Positions 1-5,236 of a DNA stretch of 14,558 bases are shown in pieces. The position numbers and the translations under genes were made by a program. Below the pieces are notes generated by a model. It was not told where the DNA came from, did no database searches, and saw nothing but the letters and a program-made list of their open reading frames with translations. The DNA is taken from assembly GCA_036495525.1 (NCBI GenBank), contig DASXMR010000114.1, positions 1-14,558 of the forward strand. The letters run 5' to 3'. The stretch is from DASXMR01 sp036495525 (GTDB lineage Bacteria; Actinomycetota; Actinomycetes; Streptosporangiales; Streptosporangiaceae). Numbering within the stretch: the first letter of the stretch is position 1; every line of letters begins with the position of its first letter.

Positions 1-1
1 C

Positions 2-118
2 GGCTCCGGCAAGGTGACGCCTGTCATCGACAAGACCTACCCGCTGAGCCAGGCGCCCGACGCCATCCGGTACATGCAAGAAGGTCACGCCCGCGGGAAG
101 GTCGTCATCACCATCTGA
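2..118 (+). CDS. Zinc-type alcohol dehydrogenase / NADP-dependent oxidoreductase, C-terminal end (partial)
   Basis: Only the last 38 codons and the TGA stop (116-118) are inside the window; the rest lies off the left edge. The visible peptide has the typical end of medium-chain dehydrogenase/reductase proteins: a GKVTPVIDKTYPLSQAPDAI segment, then a short helix with Y-M-Q-E-G-H, then the closing strand GKVVITI. In this family the segment folds back onto the catalytic domain, and the proteins reduce or oxidise alcohols, aldehydes or quinones with NAD(P)H. Substrate and zinc content cannot be judged from this fragment. Codon use is typical of the neighbourhood. A second MDR enzyme (4247-5170) lies further along the window, but nothing shows that the two are linked. 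Confidence 0.75.
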   Translation, partial: GSGKVTPVIDKTYPLSQAPDAIRYMQEGHARGKVVITI

Positions 119-189
119 GGCAGACGCCACTACTGAGATCATGCGGGCCGGGCGCGCAGTGCCGACCAGCCGGCGTACGGCGCGAAGGT

Positions 190-397
190 TCAGGCGGGAT
201 CGGCGCCTGGCGCTTTGACGCCCTTGACTGGAAGCAGGCGCAGCAGCAGTGCTAGCCGGGGTGTGGAACGAGTCTGGGATGACTACACCAGGGCTGTCGC
301 CGAACTAGCCGGAAGCGGGACGGTCGACGTGCTGGCGCATCCCGACACCGCCGCTTCCATTCCTGACCCCGCGCATACGGAGGGACTGCTGGCATGA
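190..397 (+). pseudogene. Frameshifted remnant of a PHP-domain (histidinol-phosphatase-like) protein
   Basis: Two adjacent pieces in different frames together read like one stretch of a PHP-family phosphoesterase. The frame from 190 to 252 gives GIGAWRFDALDWKQAQQQ and then hits TAG at 253. The frame used from about 259 to 397 gives GVERVWDDYTRAVAELAGSG, followed by TVDVLAHPD. The Trp-x-x-Tyr helix followed by a (D/V)-V-L-x-H-P-D strand is the familiar sequence of PHP histidinol-phosphatase-like proteins, where the His and Asp take part in metal binding or catalysis. No N-terminal HxH motif and no C-terminal half are present, and the second piece ends 9-20 residues after HPD. I infer a decayed gene with at least one frameshift and truncation at both ends. 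The tail carries the ribosome binding site (379-384) of the next gene and ends in an ATGA overlap with it. A shadow reading frame is the alternative; the two complementary matches on either side of the frameshift argue against that. Confidence 0.45.
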
Positions 398-1083
398 CCA
401 GGCCGTCCAGGGCACGAGCCACCCAGACTCCAGCGGCCAGGCAAAAGCAGGTCTGGGACAAGTCCGCGCCAAGCTACGACAGGCAGGTTGCGTTCTTCGA
501 GAAGACCTGGTTTAGCGGCTGCCGGGAATGGCTCGGTCAGCGAGCGCACGGCCGGGTCCTGGAAGTTGCCCTCGGCACCGGCCGCAGCCTGCCCCACTAC
601 CCGGCCGATGTGACCGTCACCGGCATCGAGCTGAGCCCAGCGATGCTCGCCGTCGCCCGGCAGCGCGCTGCCGGCCTCGGCCGTGCGGTCGACTTCCAGG
701 AAGGCGACGCTGAGCACCTGCCCTTCGGCGACGGAACATTCGACACCGTCGTCTGCGCACTTTCGCTGTGCACGATCCCTGACCCAGCCGCAGCGATCGC
801 AGAGATGAAGCGAGTCCTGGTCCCGGCCGGCCAGCTGCTGCTGCTCGATCACATCGGCAGCACCTGGCCGCCGGTCTACGCCGCCCAGTGGCTGCTTGAG
901 CGGATCACCGTCCGCGCAGCCGGCGAGCACTTCACGCGCCGCCAGCTGCCCCTCGTCCAGGCCGCCGGATTCCAGGTCATCGAGAGCGAGCGGCTGAAGG
1001 CCGGCTCGGTGGAACGCATCCACGCGGTCAAGCCGGCCAGTCCCGCGGCCATCCGCCGGCCTGGGACACCGCCGGTCACCTGA
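394..1083 (+). CDS. Class I SAM-dependent methyltransferase (Methyltransf_11 / UbiE-like)
   Basis: A 229-residue cytosolic protein with the Rossmann-type SAM-binding core. Motif I is VLEVALGTG at residues 55-63, with Ala-Leu in place of the more common Gly-Cys/Ser. Motif II ends in the acidic GIELSPAML (77-85). Then come GDAEHLPF (104-111) and the DTVVCALSL strand, with EMKRVLVPAGQLLLLDH near 137-153. The N-terminus with W-D-x-x-A-P-x-Y-D is typical of UbiE/phospholipid-type methyltransferases. The substrate cannot be deduced; small lipophilic or quinone-like acceptors are common in the family. The ATG is preceded by GGAGGG about 9 bases upstream and overlaps the stop of the PHP remnant (ATGA), which suggests the two were once translationally coupled. 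The C-terminal 15 residues are Pro/Arg-rich and probably disordered. Confidence 0.87.
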   Translation: MTRPSRARATQTPAARQKQVWDKSAPSYDRQVAFFEKTWFSGCREWLGQRAHGRVLEVALGTGRSLPHYPADVTVTGIELSPAMLAVARQRAAGLGRAVDFQEGDAEHLPFGDGTFDTVVCALSLCTIPDPAAAIAEMKRVLVPAGQLLLLDHIGSTWPPVYAAQWLLERITVRAAGEHFTRRQLPLVQAAGFQVIESERLKAGSVERIHAVKPASPAAIRRPGTPPVT

Positions 1084-1149
1084 GCGCAGCCGCCCAGTCC
1101 GCGCCCGGCCGCCGGGAATACCAGGGCGCGCGCCTTGACATGAGCGCAT

Positions 1150-1186
1150 CGGTTAGAGGACTCTAACGGTTAGTGAATGCTAACCG
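1150..1186 (+). promoter_or_regulatory. Tandem palindromic operator upstream of the SRPBCC gene, next to a TTGACA box
   Basis: Two copies of one dyad lie side by side: CGGTTAG-N6-CTAACGG at 1150-1169 and CGGTTAG-N6-CTAACCG at 1167-1186. They are exactly 17 bases centre to centre and share three bases. The first is extended by GTTAGAG-GA-CTCTAAC (1152-1167), perfect over 16 bases. A consensus -35 hexamer, TTGACA, sits at 1135-1140, so a bound protein would cover the -10 and start region; no good -10 hexamer stands out. Dyads of this size fit TetR- or MarR-type dimers, with two dimers on neighbouring sites. The dyad differs from the one before the window's TetR operon (TGACTG-N6-CAGTCA), so the cognate regulator is probably encoded elsewhere. 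Confidence 0.65.
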
Positions 1187-1231
1187 AGAGGCCGGCCGGT
1201 AGGGTCCGGCTGCTAAAGGGAGGTCGCTGAC

Positions 1232-1684
1232 ATGTCGGCCATCGTGGCCAGCACGGAAGTCGAGCGCCCGGCCGCCGAGGTCTTCGCTTATGCCACCGAC
1301 CCGACTCGGTTCAGCGAGTGGCAGCAGGGCGTTGTAGACGGGCACATGCATGGTCCGGCCGACGGCACCGGATCGCCGGCCGTGGGCGCAAGGTGCCTGA
1401 CGACCCGACGCATCGGCGGCACCAGCCGACCGTCCACCTCCGAGCTTGTGCATATCGACGCGCCCAGGACCTGGCGTGTGCGGGGCATCGATGGCCCGGT
1501 CCGGGCGGCAGTCGATGTCGCAGTCGAGCCGGTCACCGACGCCCGCTCCCGGCTGACCATCAGCGTCGACTTCACCGGTCACGGCATCGGCAAGATCCTG
1601 GTGCCGCTGGTGATCCGCCGGGAAGCCCGTAAAGAGATGCCAGCCAACGTGGCAGCACTCAAGCAGAAGCTCGAAGCAGGCTAG
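1232..1684 (+). CDS. SRPBCC (START/polyketide cyclase-like) family protein
   Basis: A 150-residue protein starting at ATG with a strong GGGAGG ribosome binding site (about 1218-1223). The N-terminus has the SRPBCC pattern: a first strand (STEVERP), then A-x-x-V-F-A-Y-A-T-D-P-T-R-F and a Trp (S-E-W), typical of polyketide cyclase/dehydrase-type proteins. The centre alternates beta strands, and the protein ends in a long helix (EARKEMPANVAALKQKLE), as the fold requires. These proteins form a hydrophobic cavity and bind or transform lipophilic small molecules; many actinobacterial members have no known ligand. It has its own leader with a tandem operator, so it is probably repressed until an inducer appears. 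It runs convergent with the MerB-like operon, 32 bases between stops. No catalytic residue can be named. Confidence 0.87.
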   Translation: MSAIVASTEVERPAAEVFAYATDPTRFSEWQQGVVDGHMHGPADGTGSPAVGARCLTTRRIGGTSRPSTSELVHIDAPRTWRVRGIDGPVRAAVDVAVEPVTDARSRLTISVDFTGHGIGKILVPLVIRREARKEMPANVAALKQKLEAG

Positions 1685-1716
1685 CGCTCCCGGGCGCAAG
1701 GCCAGCTGCGACCTCC

Positions 1717-2385
1717 TCAGCCCGTCTCCGCGGCGTCGAGGCCGGCTGGCTGAAGTAAGGCGCCGAAAGTCTCGATGCCGATGCGGAGCGCTGCGTCGCG
1801 GCGCAGGACAACGCCGGAGACCTCGGGGTGGCGGCCAGCCCAGGCCCGCGCCGCCCGGCCGGTGCTGAAGAAGCTGATGTACCCGCAGCAGCGATCCGCC
1901 GACGGGCGGTCGGGCCCGCCGGCATCACCGGCGAACACGACGGCGGTCCGCGGCGCCCACCGGGCGTGGCCGGCGTCGACCGTCACGGTGATGACGCGGC
2001 CGGTATCGGGCTCGGACGCGGTGATGGCGACGGGGCGTCCGAGCATGGCGGACACGCCGAGTGCGTCAATGGCGCACATCGCGTGCACACCCGGGCCGCC
2101 GCGCCAGCTGACCCGGATCGGGGTCGGCGCGGGGGAGAAGGGGTAGGCGGCACGGATCTCGCCGTCCGCGGTGAATGCGAGGAGGTCCGCTTCGGTCAGT
2201 TCGGCCCGCGTCCGGTCCGGGTCGCCGCCGCCGGCGCGGATGAGGCGCTCGAGATCGGCTGCTGGCGGCGGCCGCCCGGTCGCGGTGAACGCGGCCAGCA
2301 CCGCCTCGTGCAGCAGGCGGGCCGGTCCGCTTAGCCGCCCGGCCCGCATGCTCATGGCCGGCACCGGATTGGTTTCCCAGCTCAC
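1717..2385 (-). CDS. MerB-like alkylmercury lyase family protein
   Basis: 222 residues if started at GTG 2385, close to the 212-220 usual for MerB. That start overlaps the TetR stop as GTGA, which implies translational coupling; an upstream extension in the same frame runs under the TetR gene and is rejected. Organomercurial lyase (MerB) cleaves carbon-mercury bonds using Cys96, Cys159 and Asp99 (plasmid R831b numbering). Here HAMCAIDALG supplies Cys104 and Asp107, with the same C-x-x-D spacing, and DRCCGYISFFS supplies Cys166-Cys167, matching FCCHVHFFAS of MerB. The following AWAGRHPEVSG matches DWASKHQGLEG. An N-terminal winged-helix-like segment (about 20-80) is also as in MerB. No merA, merT or merP is in the window, so the substrate is uncertain: it may be an organometal lyase or a relative with another role. 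Family assignment is firm, function inferred. Confidence 0.82.
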   Translation of the reverse strand: MSWETNPVPAMSMRAGRLSGPARLLHEAVLAAFTATGRPPPAADLERLIRAGGGDPDRTRAELTEADLLAFTADGEIRAAYPFSPAPTPIRVSWRGGPGVHAMCAIDALGVSAMLGRPVAITASEPDTGRVITVTVDAGHARWAPRTAVVFAGDAGGPDRPSADRCCGYISFFSTGRAARAWAGRHPEVSGVVLRRDAALRIGIETFGALLQPAGLDAAETG

Positions 2386-3068
2386 TGTCCTGCTCCCGGC
2401 ACGCTGGCCGGCGCCCCCGGCCTGTCGTGGGAGTCGTCCGCTGATCCGGCATTGGCGGCCAGCGTCGCTGCGGCCTCCGGCCAGGAGAATGAGCCGGGGG
2501 CCAGGTGCCACTGCGCCATCAGCCCGTAGAGCCCGGCCACGAACAGCCGCGCTGCCAGGGCCGGGTCGGTGCGCGCACGCCATTCCCCGGCCGCCACGCC
2601 CGCGGCGAACAACTCCTCAAGCTGCCTGTGCATCTGCTCGTCGGCGGCGCGGACGGCGGCGGCGATGACCGGCTCATGAGCGGCCAGCGCCCTGGCCTCC
2701 ATCAGCACCCGGCATGTCTCGCTCTCGGCTTGCACGTGCGCCGCGATCGCCGCCGCCACCGCGCCCAGCACCGTACGCGGCGACTGCCGCCCGGCCTCGG
2801 GCAGCGCGGCGACCTCCGCGTCCACCCGCTGCCCGGCGCCGCAGTCCCACTGCTCGTGCAGCGCCAGGAAGAGAGCCTGCTTGCTGCCGAAGTACAGGTA
2901 CGGAGTCCCTTTGGACACCCCCGCCTGGGCGGCGACGTCAGCCATCGTCGTGGCGTGGTAGCCGGACCTGGCAAAGCAGGCCAGCCCGGCGGCGATGATC
3001 TGATCCCGGCGCGCAGCCCGCGCCGCCTCAGCGATCCTGGGCACTGGCGTCCCCGTCGGCCTTTGCAC
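2382..3068 (-). CDS. TetR/AcrR-family transcriptional repressor
   Basis: 228 residues from GTG 3068; a GTG at 3044 (220 residues) is an equally plausible start, and both overlap the end of the DUF1707 gene. The N-terminal DNA-binding domain is classical: RRDQIIAAGLACFARSGYHA, then TTMADVAAQAGVSKGTPYLYF, where the T-x-x-D-V-A-x-x-A-G-V-S-x-G-x-x-Y-x-Y-F recognition helix is diagnostic. The following K-x-x-L-F-L-A-L-H and a helical, Ala-rich ligand domain complete the family plan. The C-terminal 25 residues are Pro/Gly/Asp-rich and likely disordered. It is the middle gene of a three-gene minus-strand operon. I infer autorepression through the palindrome in the operon promoter (3442-3465). The ligand is unknown; the MerB-like partner suggests a metal or organometal stress, but that is inference. 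Confidence 0.92.
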   Translation of the reverse strand: MQRPTGTPVPRIAEAARAARRDQIIAAGLACFARSGYHATTMADVAAQAGVSKGTPYLYFGSKQALFLALHEQWDCGAGQRVDAEVAALPEAGRQSPRTVLGAVAAAIAAHVQAESETCRVLMEARALAAHEPVIAAAVRAADEQMHRQLEELFAAGVAAGEWRARTDPALAARLFVAGLYGLMAQWHLAPGSFSWPEAAATLAANAGSADDSHDRPGAPASVPGAGQ

Positions 3069-3357
3069 GCCGCCGGGCGGCGATCAGCCAGGCGATCCCG
3101 GCCGGCGGGCAGCAGATCAGCAGTGCGCACAGCAGGCAGCGGTCCATCCCGCCGTTTGCATGCGGCAGCGGGCGTTCTCTGCTGCCGTCGGCCGGACCCG
3201 GCAGGTCAGCGGTCAGCTGACCCAGCTCACCTCTGGTCCGCGCCGCGTACGCGGCCCGGACGCGACCGGCGTGCTCTGCGGAGCTCAGCCGGCCCTCGGC
3301 GAACGCCGCGCTGATCATCCCAGCGACGGCGTCCCGGTCTGCGTCGGACGCCAGCAC
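3028..3357 (-). CDS. DUF1707 domain membrane protein with a Cys-rich transmembrane helix
   Basis: 109 residues from GTG 3357. Residues 2-52 are a clear DUF1707 domain: L-A-S-D-A-D-R-D-A-V, EGRLSSAEHAGRVRAAYAAR and T-R-G-E-L-G-Q-L-T-A-D-L-P. After a polar linker comes one hydrophobic helix (about 74-93) and a basic tail (RRRAK), giving a single-pass protein with its C-terminus probably cytoplasmic. DUF1707 is a short actinobacterial domain of unknown function, often followed by membrane helices. Unusually, the helix carries four cysteines, Cys74-x-x-Cys77 and Cys82-Cys83-Pro-Pro. First gene of the operon with TetR and the MerB-like lyase. The start is doubtful: no ribosome binding site precedes GTG 3357, whereas a perfect one lies before an in-frame ATC at 3414, which would add 19 residues. 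Confidence 0.8.
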   Translation of the reverse strand: MLASDADRDAVAGMISAAFAEGRLSSAEHAGRVRAAYAARTRGELGQLTADLPGPADGSRERPLPHANGGMDRCLLCALLICCPPAGIAWLIAARRRAKADGDASAQDR

Positions 3358-3411
3358 ATCAGGCTGGCCGACCTGGCCGCCCGTCAGCAGGTCCTTGGTC
3401 TGGTGCTGCCG

Positions 3412-3428
3412 GATCGCCGGACCTCCTC
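3412..3428 (-). promoter_or_regulatory. Strong Shine-Dalgarno followed by an in-frame ATC codon
   Basis: On the minus strand GAGGAGGT (3428-3421) is followed after six bases by ATC (3414-3412), in frame with the DUF1707 gene and with no stop between them. No ATG, GTG or TTG stands at the correct spacing, and the first canonical in-frame start is GTG 3357, 57 bases further on and without a recognisable ribosome binding site. Either ATC is used as a rare start, or an original ATG has mutated and GTG 3357 has taken over. Confidence 0.35.
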
Positions 3429-3438
3429 GATTCGCAGA

Positions 3439-3468
3439 ATTAAATGACTGACTGCCCAGTCATTTTAA
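3439..3468 (-). promoter_or_regulatory. Promoter of the DUF1707-TetR-MerB-like operon with an embedded palindromic operator
   Basis: Read on the minus strand, TTAAAA (3468-3463) is a 4/6 match to the -35 box and TTTAAT (3444-3439) a 5/6 match to the -10 box, separated by 18 bases. Filling the spacer is the perfect dyad AAATGACTG-N6-CAGTCATTT (3442-3465, nine-base arms). TGACTG/CAGTCA dyads are of the size and style bound by TetR dimers, so I infer it is the site for autorepression by the TetR encoded in the operon. A start point near 3432 would give a very short leader with the Shine-Dalgarno at 3428-3421. The local A+T richness contrasts with the surroundings. Confidence 0.62.
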
Positions 3469-3527
3469 GCACGGGATACGCCGCAGCGTCAAACCTCGTG
3501 CCAACTCCGGACGTCGGGACCGGCGAG

Positions 3528-3821
3528 TCAGCCGCCATCCGCGCGGGTCAGCGACGGATCGCCCGGCCCGGCGAGCCGGCGGTCGATCTCGGCGCCCATC
3601 GCCCTGCAGTCTGTCGCCGGGTGGTCGTACGGGCGCAGCAGTGCGCCGGCCAGCAGCTCGCGGGCCTGCTGCAGCTGCGCGATCCGCGCATCGAGGCGCT
3701 GGCCGGCGAGAGGCTTCCATTCGGCCGTGGTGGCGGCCCGCAGGATCCCGTCGACCTCGCCGAGGGTCAGGCCTATGTCCTGCATCATGCCGGTGAAGAC
3801 CAGGCGGCGCAGGGTCTCTGT
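3528..3821 (-). pseudogene. MerR-family regulator, C-terminal part only (5' truncated)
   Basis: The minus-strand frame from about 3821 to the TGA at 3528 reads ETLRRLVFTGMMQDIGLTLG, then EVDGIL, then the dimerisation helix LDARIAQLQQARELLAGAL and the tail PYDHPATDCRAMGAEIDRRL. This is the usual MerR-family order: end of the winged-helix domain, ALGLSL-like turn, long coiled-coil helix, and a C-terminal H-P-A-T-x-C segment. The recognition helix and wing that should precede it are absent. Upstream of 3822 the frame becomes unrelated sequence that overlaps a methyltransferase fragment on the opposite strand. An internal ATG (3788) could yield an 86-residue product without a DNA-binding domain. 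The Cys spacing is not that of the mercury-sensing MerR. I infer a broken regulator left by recombination. Confidence 0.7.
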
Positions 3822-3830
3822 CCGGCACCG

Positions 3831-3962
3831 GTGCGCTACGCCGAGGGCAGCGCGGAAGCCCTGCCGCTTGCTGACTCATCGGTGTCGGTCGCCTGGTCCA
3901 TCGCCTCAGTGCACCACTGGGCTGACCTGGACGCGGGCCTGCAAGAGGCCAGGCGGGTCCTA
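3831..3962 (+). pseudogene. Fragment of a SAM-dependent methyltransferase (Methyltransf_11 core)
   Basis: The plus frame at 3831-3962 gives VRYAEGSAEALPLADSSVSV, followed by AWSIASVHHWADLD and EARRVL. This is the middle of a class I methyltransferase: the (E/D)-G-x-A-E-x-L-P motif, the acceptor-region strand ending in H-H-W, and the helix before R-R-V-L. The expected P-G-G-R turn after RRVL is missing; the frame goes on as Gly/Arg-rich sequence, with a possible shift into another frame (G-x-x-x-G-H-G-S near 3995-4020). Motif I is also absent upstream, where the opposite strand holds the MerR fragment. The piece is therefore truncated at both ends and cannot bind SAM. It is not a copy of the intact methyltransferase at 394-1083: the residues around the shared motif differ. 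Confidence 0.65.
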
Positions 3963-4246
3963 GTGAGCCAGCACGGCGGCGGCCGCCGGAGAAGGGTGAG
4001 CGTCAAGGCCACGGCTCCATGGCAGCCGGAAGTTCACCGGTCCGGCCATGTTGCCTTGTCAGCAGAAACGCCGGCCGAGCTGGCATGTCGGGCCGCCATG
4101 CCCACCTGACTGGACATGGGCGCGAACGCCCGGGCACGGACGCACCTGCCGTGAGTTCGTTAACGAGTTCCGGGACCCGCGTTTCGATCGCCGGGCCGAG
4201 CGGCAGGGAAGTTATACCAGCCCGGCACGCGCAGGAGGGAGTCGTC
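3963..4246. other. Non-coding stretch before the MDR gene, with a small palindrome
   Basis: No gene is supportable here. The open frame runs into it from both sides, but its composition matches no family and the neighbouring gene has a clear later start. It may hold out-of-frame remains of the methyltransferase fragment at its left end. At 4153-4170 the arrangement GAGTTC-GTTAAC-GAGTTC forms a direct repeat around a TCGTTAACGA palindrome (4157-4166), 77 bases before the MDR start, which could be a regulator site. A TATACC (4213-4218) resembles a -10 box, but no convincing -35 pairs with it. Confidence 0.4.
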
Positions 4247-5170
4247 GTGAAGGCCATCACCGTGCGAGACCGTGCCGCCGGGGCCGGCGGGCTCACGCTG
4301 TCCGATATCCCGCACCCCCATGCGGCCGACAACGACGTGATCGTGCGCGTCTACGCGGCCGGGTTCACTCCGGGAGAGCTGGACTGGCCGAGCACGTGGA
4401 CCGACCGGGCCGGCCGCGACCGGGCCCCGAGCGTGCCAGGGCACGAGCTGGCCGGCGTTGTCAGCGAGCTTGGCTACGGCACCACCGGCCTGACCGTGGG
4501 CCAGCGGGTGTTCGGGCTCGCCGACTGGACCCGCGACGGGTCGCTGGCTGAGTACACCGCGGTGGAGGCGCGCAACCTCGCCCCGCTCCCGGCGGACGTC
4601 GACTACACCACTGGCGCCGCAATGCCGATCTCCGGCCTGACCGCTTGGCAGGGCCTGTTCGAGCACGCAGGGCTGAGGACCGGCCAGAGCGTCCTGATCC
4701 ATGGCGCCGCGGGCGGCGTCGGGTCGATCGCGGTGCAACTCGCCCGCGAACTAGGCGCCCGCGTGATCGGCACCGGCCGTGCCGCGGACCGGGAGGCCGC
4801 ACTTGGGCTCGGCGCGGACGCATTCGTAGACCTGCAGGCCGACCGGCTTGAGGAGGTCGGCGAGGTCGACGTGGTGCTCGACGTCATCGGGGGCGAGATC
4901 CTCGACCGCTCGGCCGCGCTGGTGCGCGCCGGCGGAACGCTGGTCACGATCACCGGCCCGCCGAAGGCGCGCCCCGCCGACGGCCGGGCGATCTTCTTCG
5001 TCGTCGAGCCGGACCGGCTCCGGCTGGCGGACCTGGCCCAGCGGGTGCGGTCCGGGCGGCTGCAGCCGGTCATCGGGAGCGTACGGCCGCTGGCCGAGGT
5101 GCCGGCCGCGTTCGCCCCCGACCACCGGGTGTCCGGCAAGACGATCATCCGGGTCACCGACGGCGGATAG
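4247..5170 (+). CDS. NADP-dependent quinone-oxidoreductase-like MDR enzyme (zinc-independent)
   Basis: 307 residues from GTG 4247, chosen because GCAGGAGGGA (4231-4240) gives an excellent ribosome binding site and MKAITVRD is the usual N-terminus; the open frame further upstream lacks family similarity. Order of features: catalytic GroES-like domain with VPGHELAGVV (63-72), G-x-x-V-G-Q-R-V-F-G (81-90), then the Rossmann domain with SVLIHGAAGGVGSIAVQLAR (148-167). The A-A-G-G-V-G motif is the NADPH-binding signature of quinone oxidoreductases. LGADAFVDL and VDVVLDVIGG follow, and the end is VSGKTIIRV. The cysteine cluster that binds structural zinc in alcohol dehydrogenases is absent. It probably reduces quinones or enones, a detoxification role by family analogy. 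It stands alone, with 174 bases to the next gene. Confidence 0.92.
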   Translation: MKAITVRDRAAGAGGLTLSDIPHPHAADNDVIVRVYAAGFTPGELDWPSTWTDRAGRDRAPSVPGHELAGVVSELGYGTTGLTVGQRVFGLADWTRDGSLAEYTAVEARNLAPLPADVDYTTGAAMPISGLTAWQGLFEHAGLRTGQSVLIHGAAGGVGSIAVQLARELGARVIGTGRAADREAALGLGADAFVDLQADRLEEVGEVDVVLDVIGGEILDRSAALVRAGGTLVTITGPPKARPADGRAIFFVVEPDRLRLADLAQRVRSGRLQPVIGSVRPLAEVPAAFAPDHRVSGKTIIRVTDGG

Positions 5171-5215
5171 CGGAAGTCGGCCGTCCCCGATCTGACCAGC
5201 CCCAGCTACCTCCAA

Positions 5216-5236
5216 CTCAAGGGACCAGACCTTGAG
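5216..5236 (+). terminator. Hairpin after the MDR gene (possible terminator or operator)
   Basis: CTCAAGG (5216-5222) and CCTTGAG (5230-5236) form a perfect seven-pair stem with a seven-base loop, 46 bases after the MDR stop. A second, shorter hairpin CAGAC-N5-GTCTG follows at 5253-5267. No T-run follows either one, so intrinsic termination is uncertain; a regulator site for the membrane-protein gene (start 5345) is an alternative. The rest of the 174-base gap shows nothing else. Confidence 0.35.

Noticed and set aside
283..1149. A 288-codon minus-strand open frame opposite the methyltransferase
   Set aside because: The plus strand has SAM-binding motifs and a ribosome binding site; the minus frame has neither.
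1684..1697. GCGC-TCCCGG-GCGC as a terminator between the SRPBCC and MerB-like genes
   Set aside because: Only four firm base pairs and no T-run; expected by chance at this GC content.
3528..3821. The MerR fragment as a true mercury sensor for the MerB-like gene
   Set aside because: It lacks the DNA-binding domain and the three-cysteine arrangement of mercury-responsive MerR; its nearness to the MerB-like gene may be coincidental.
3444..4109. A 221-codon plus-strand open frame spanning the scar region
   Set aside because: Only its middle (3831-3962) resembles a protein family; the first part is antisense to the MerR fragment and the last part is Gly/Arg-rich with no similarity, so it is a chimeric chance frame.
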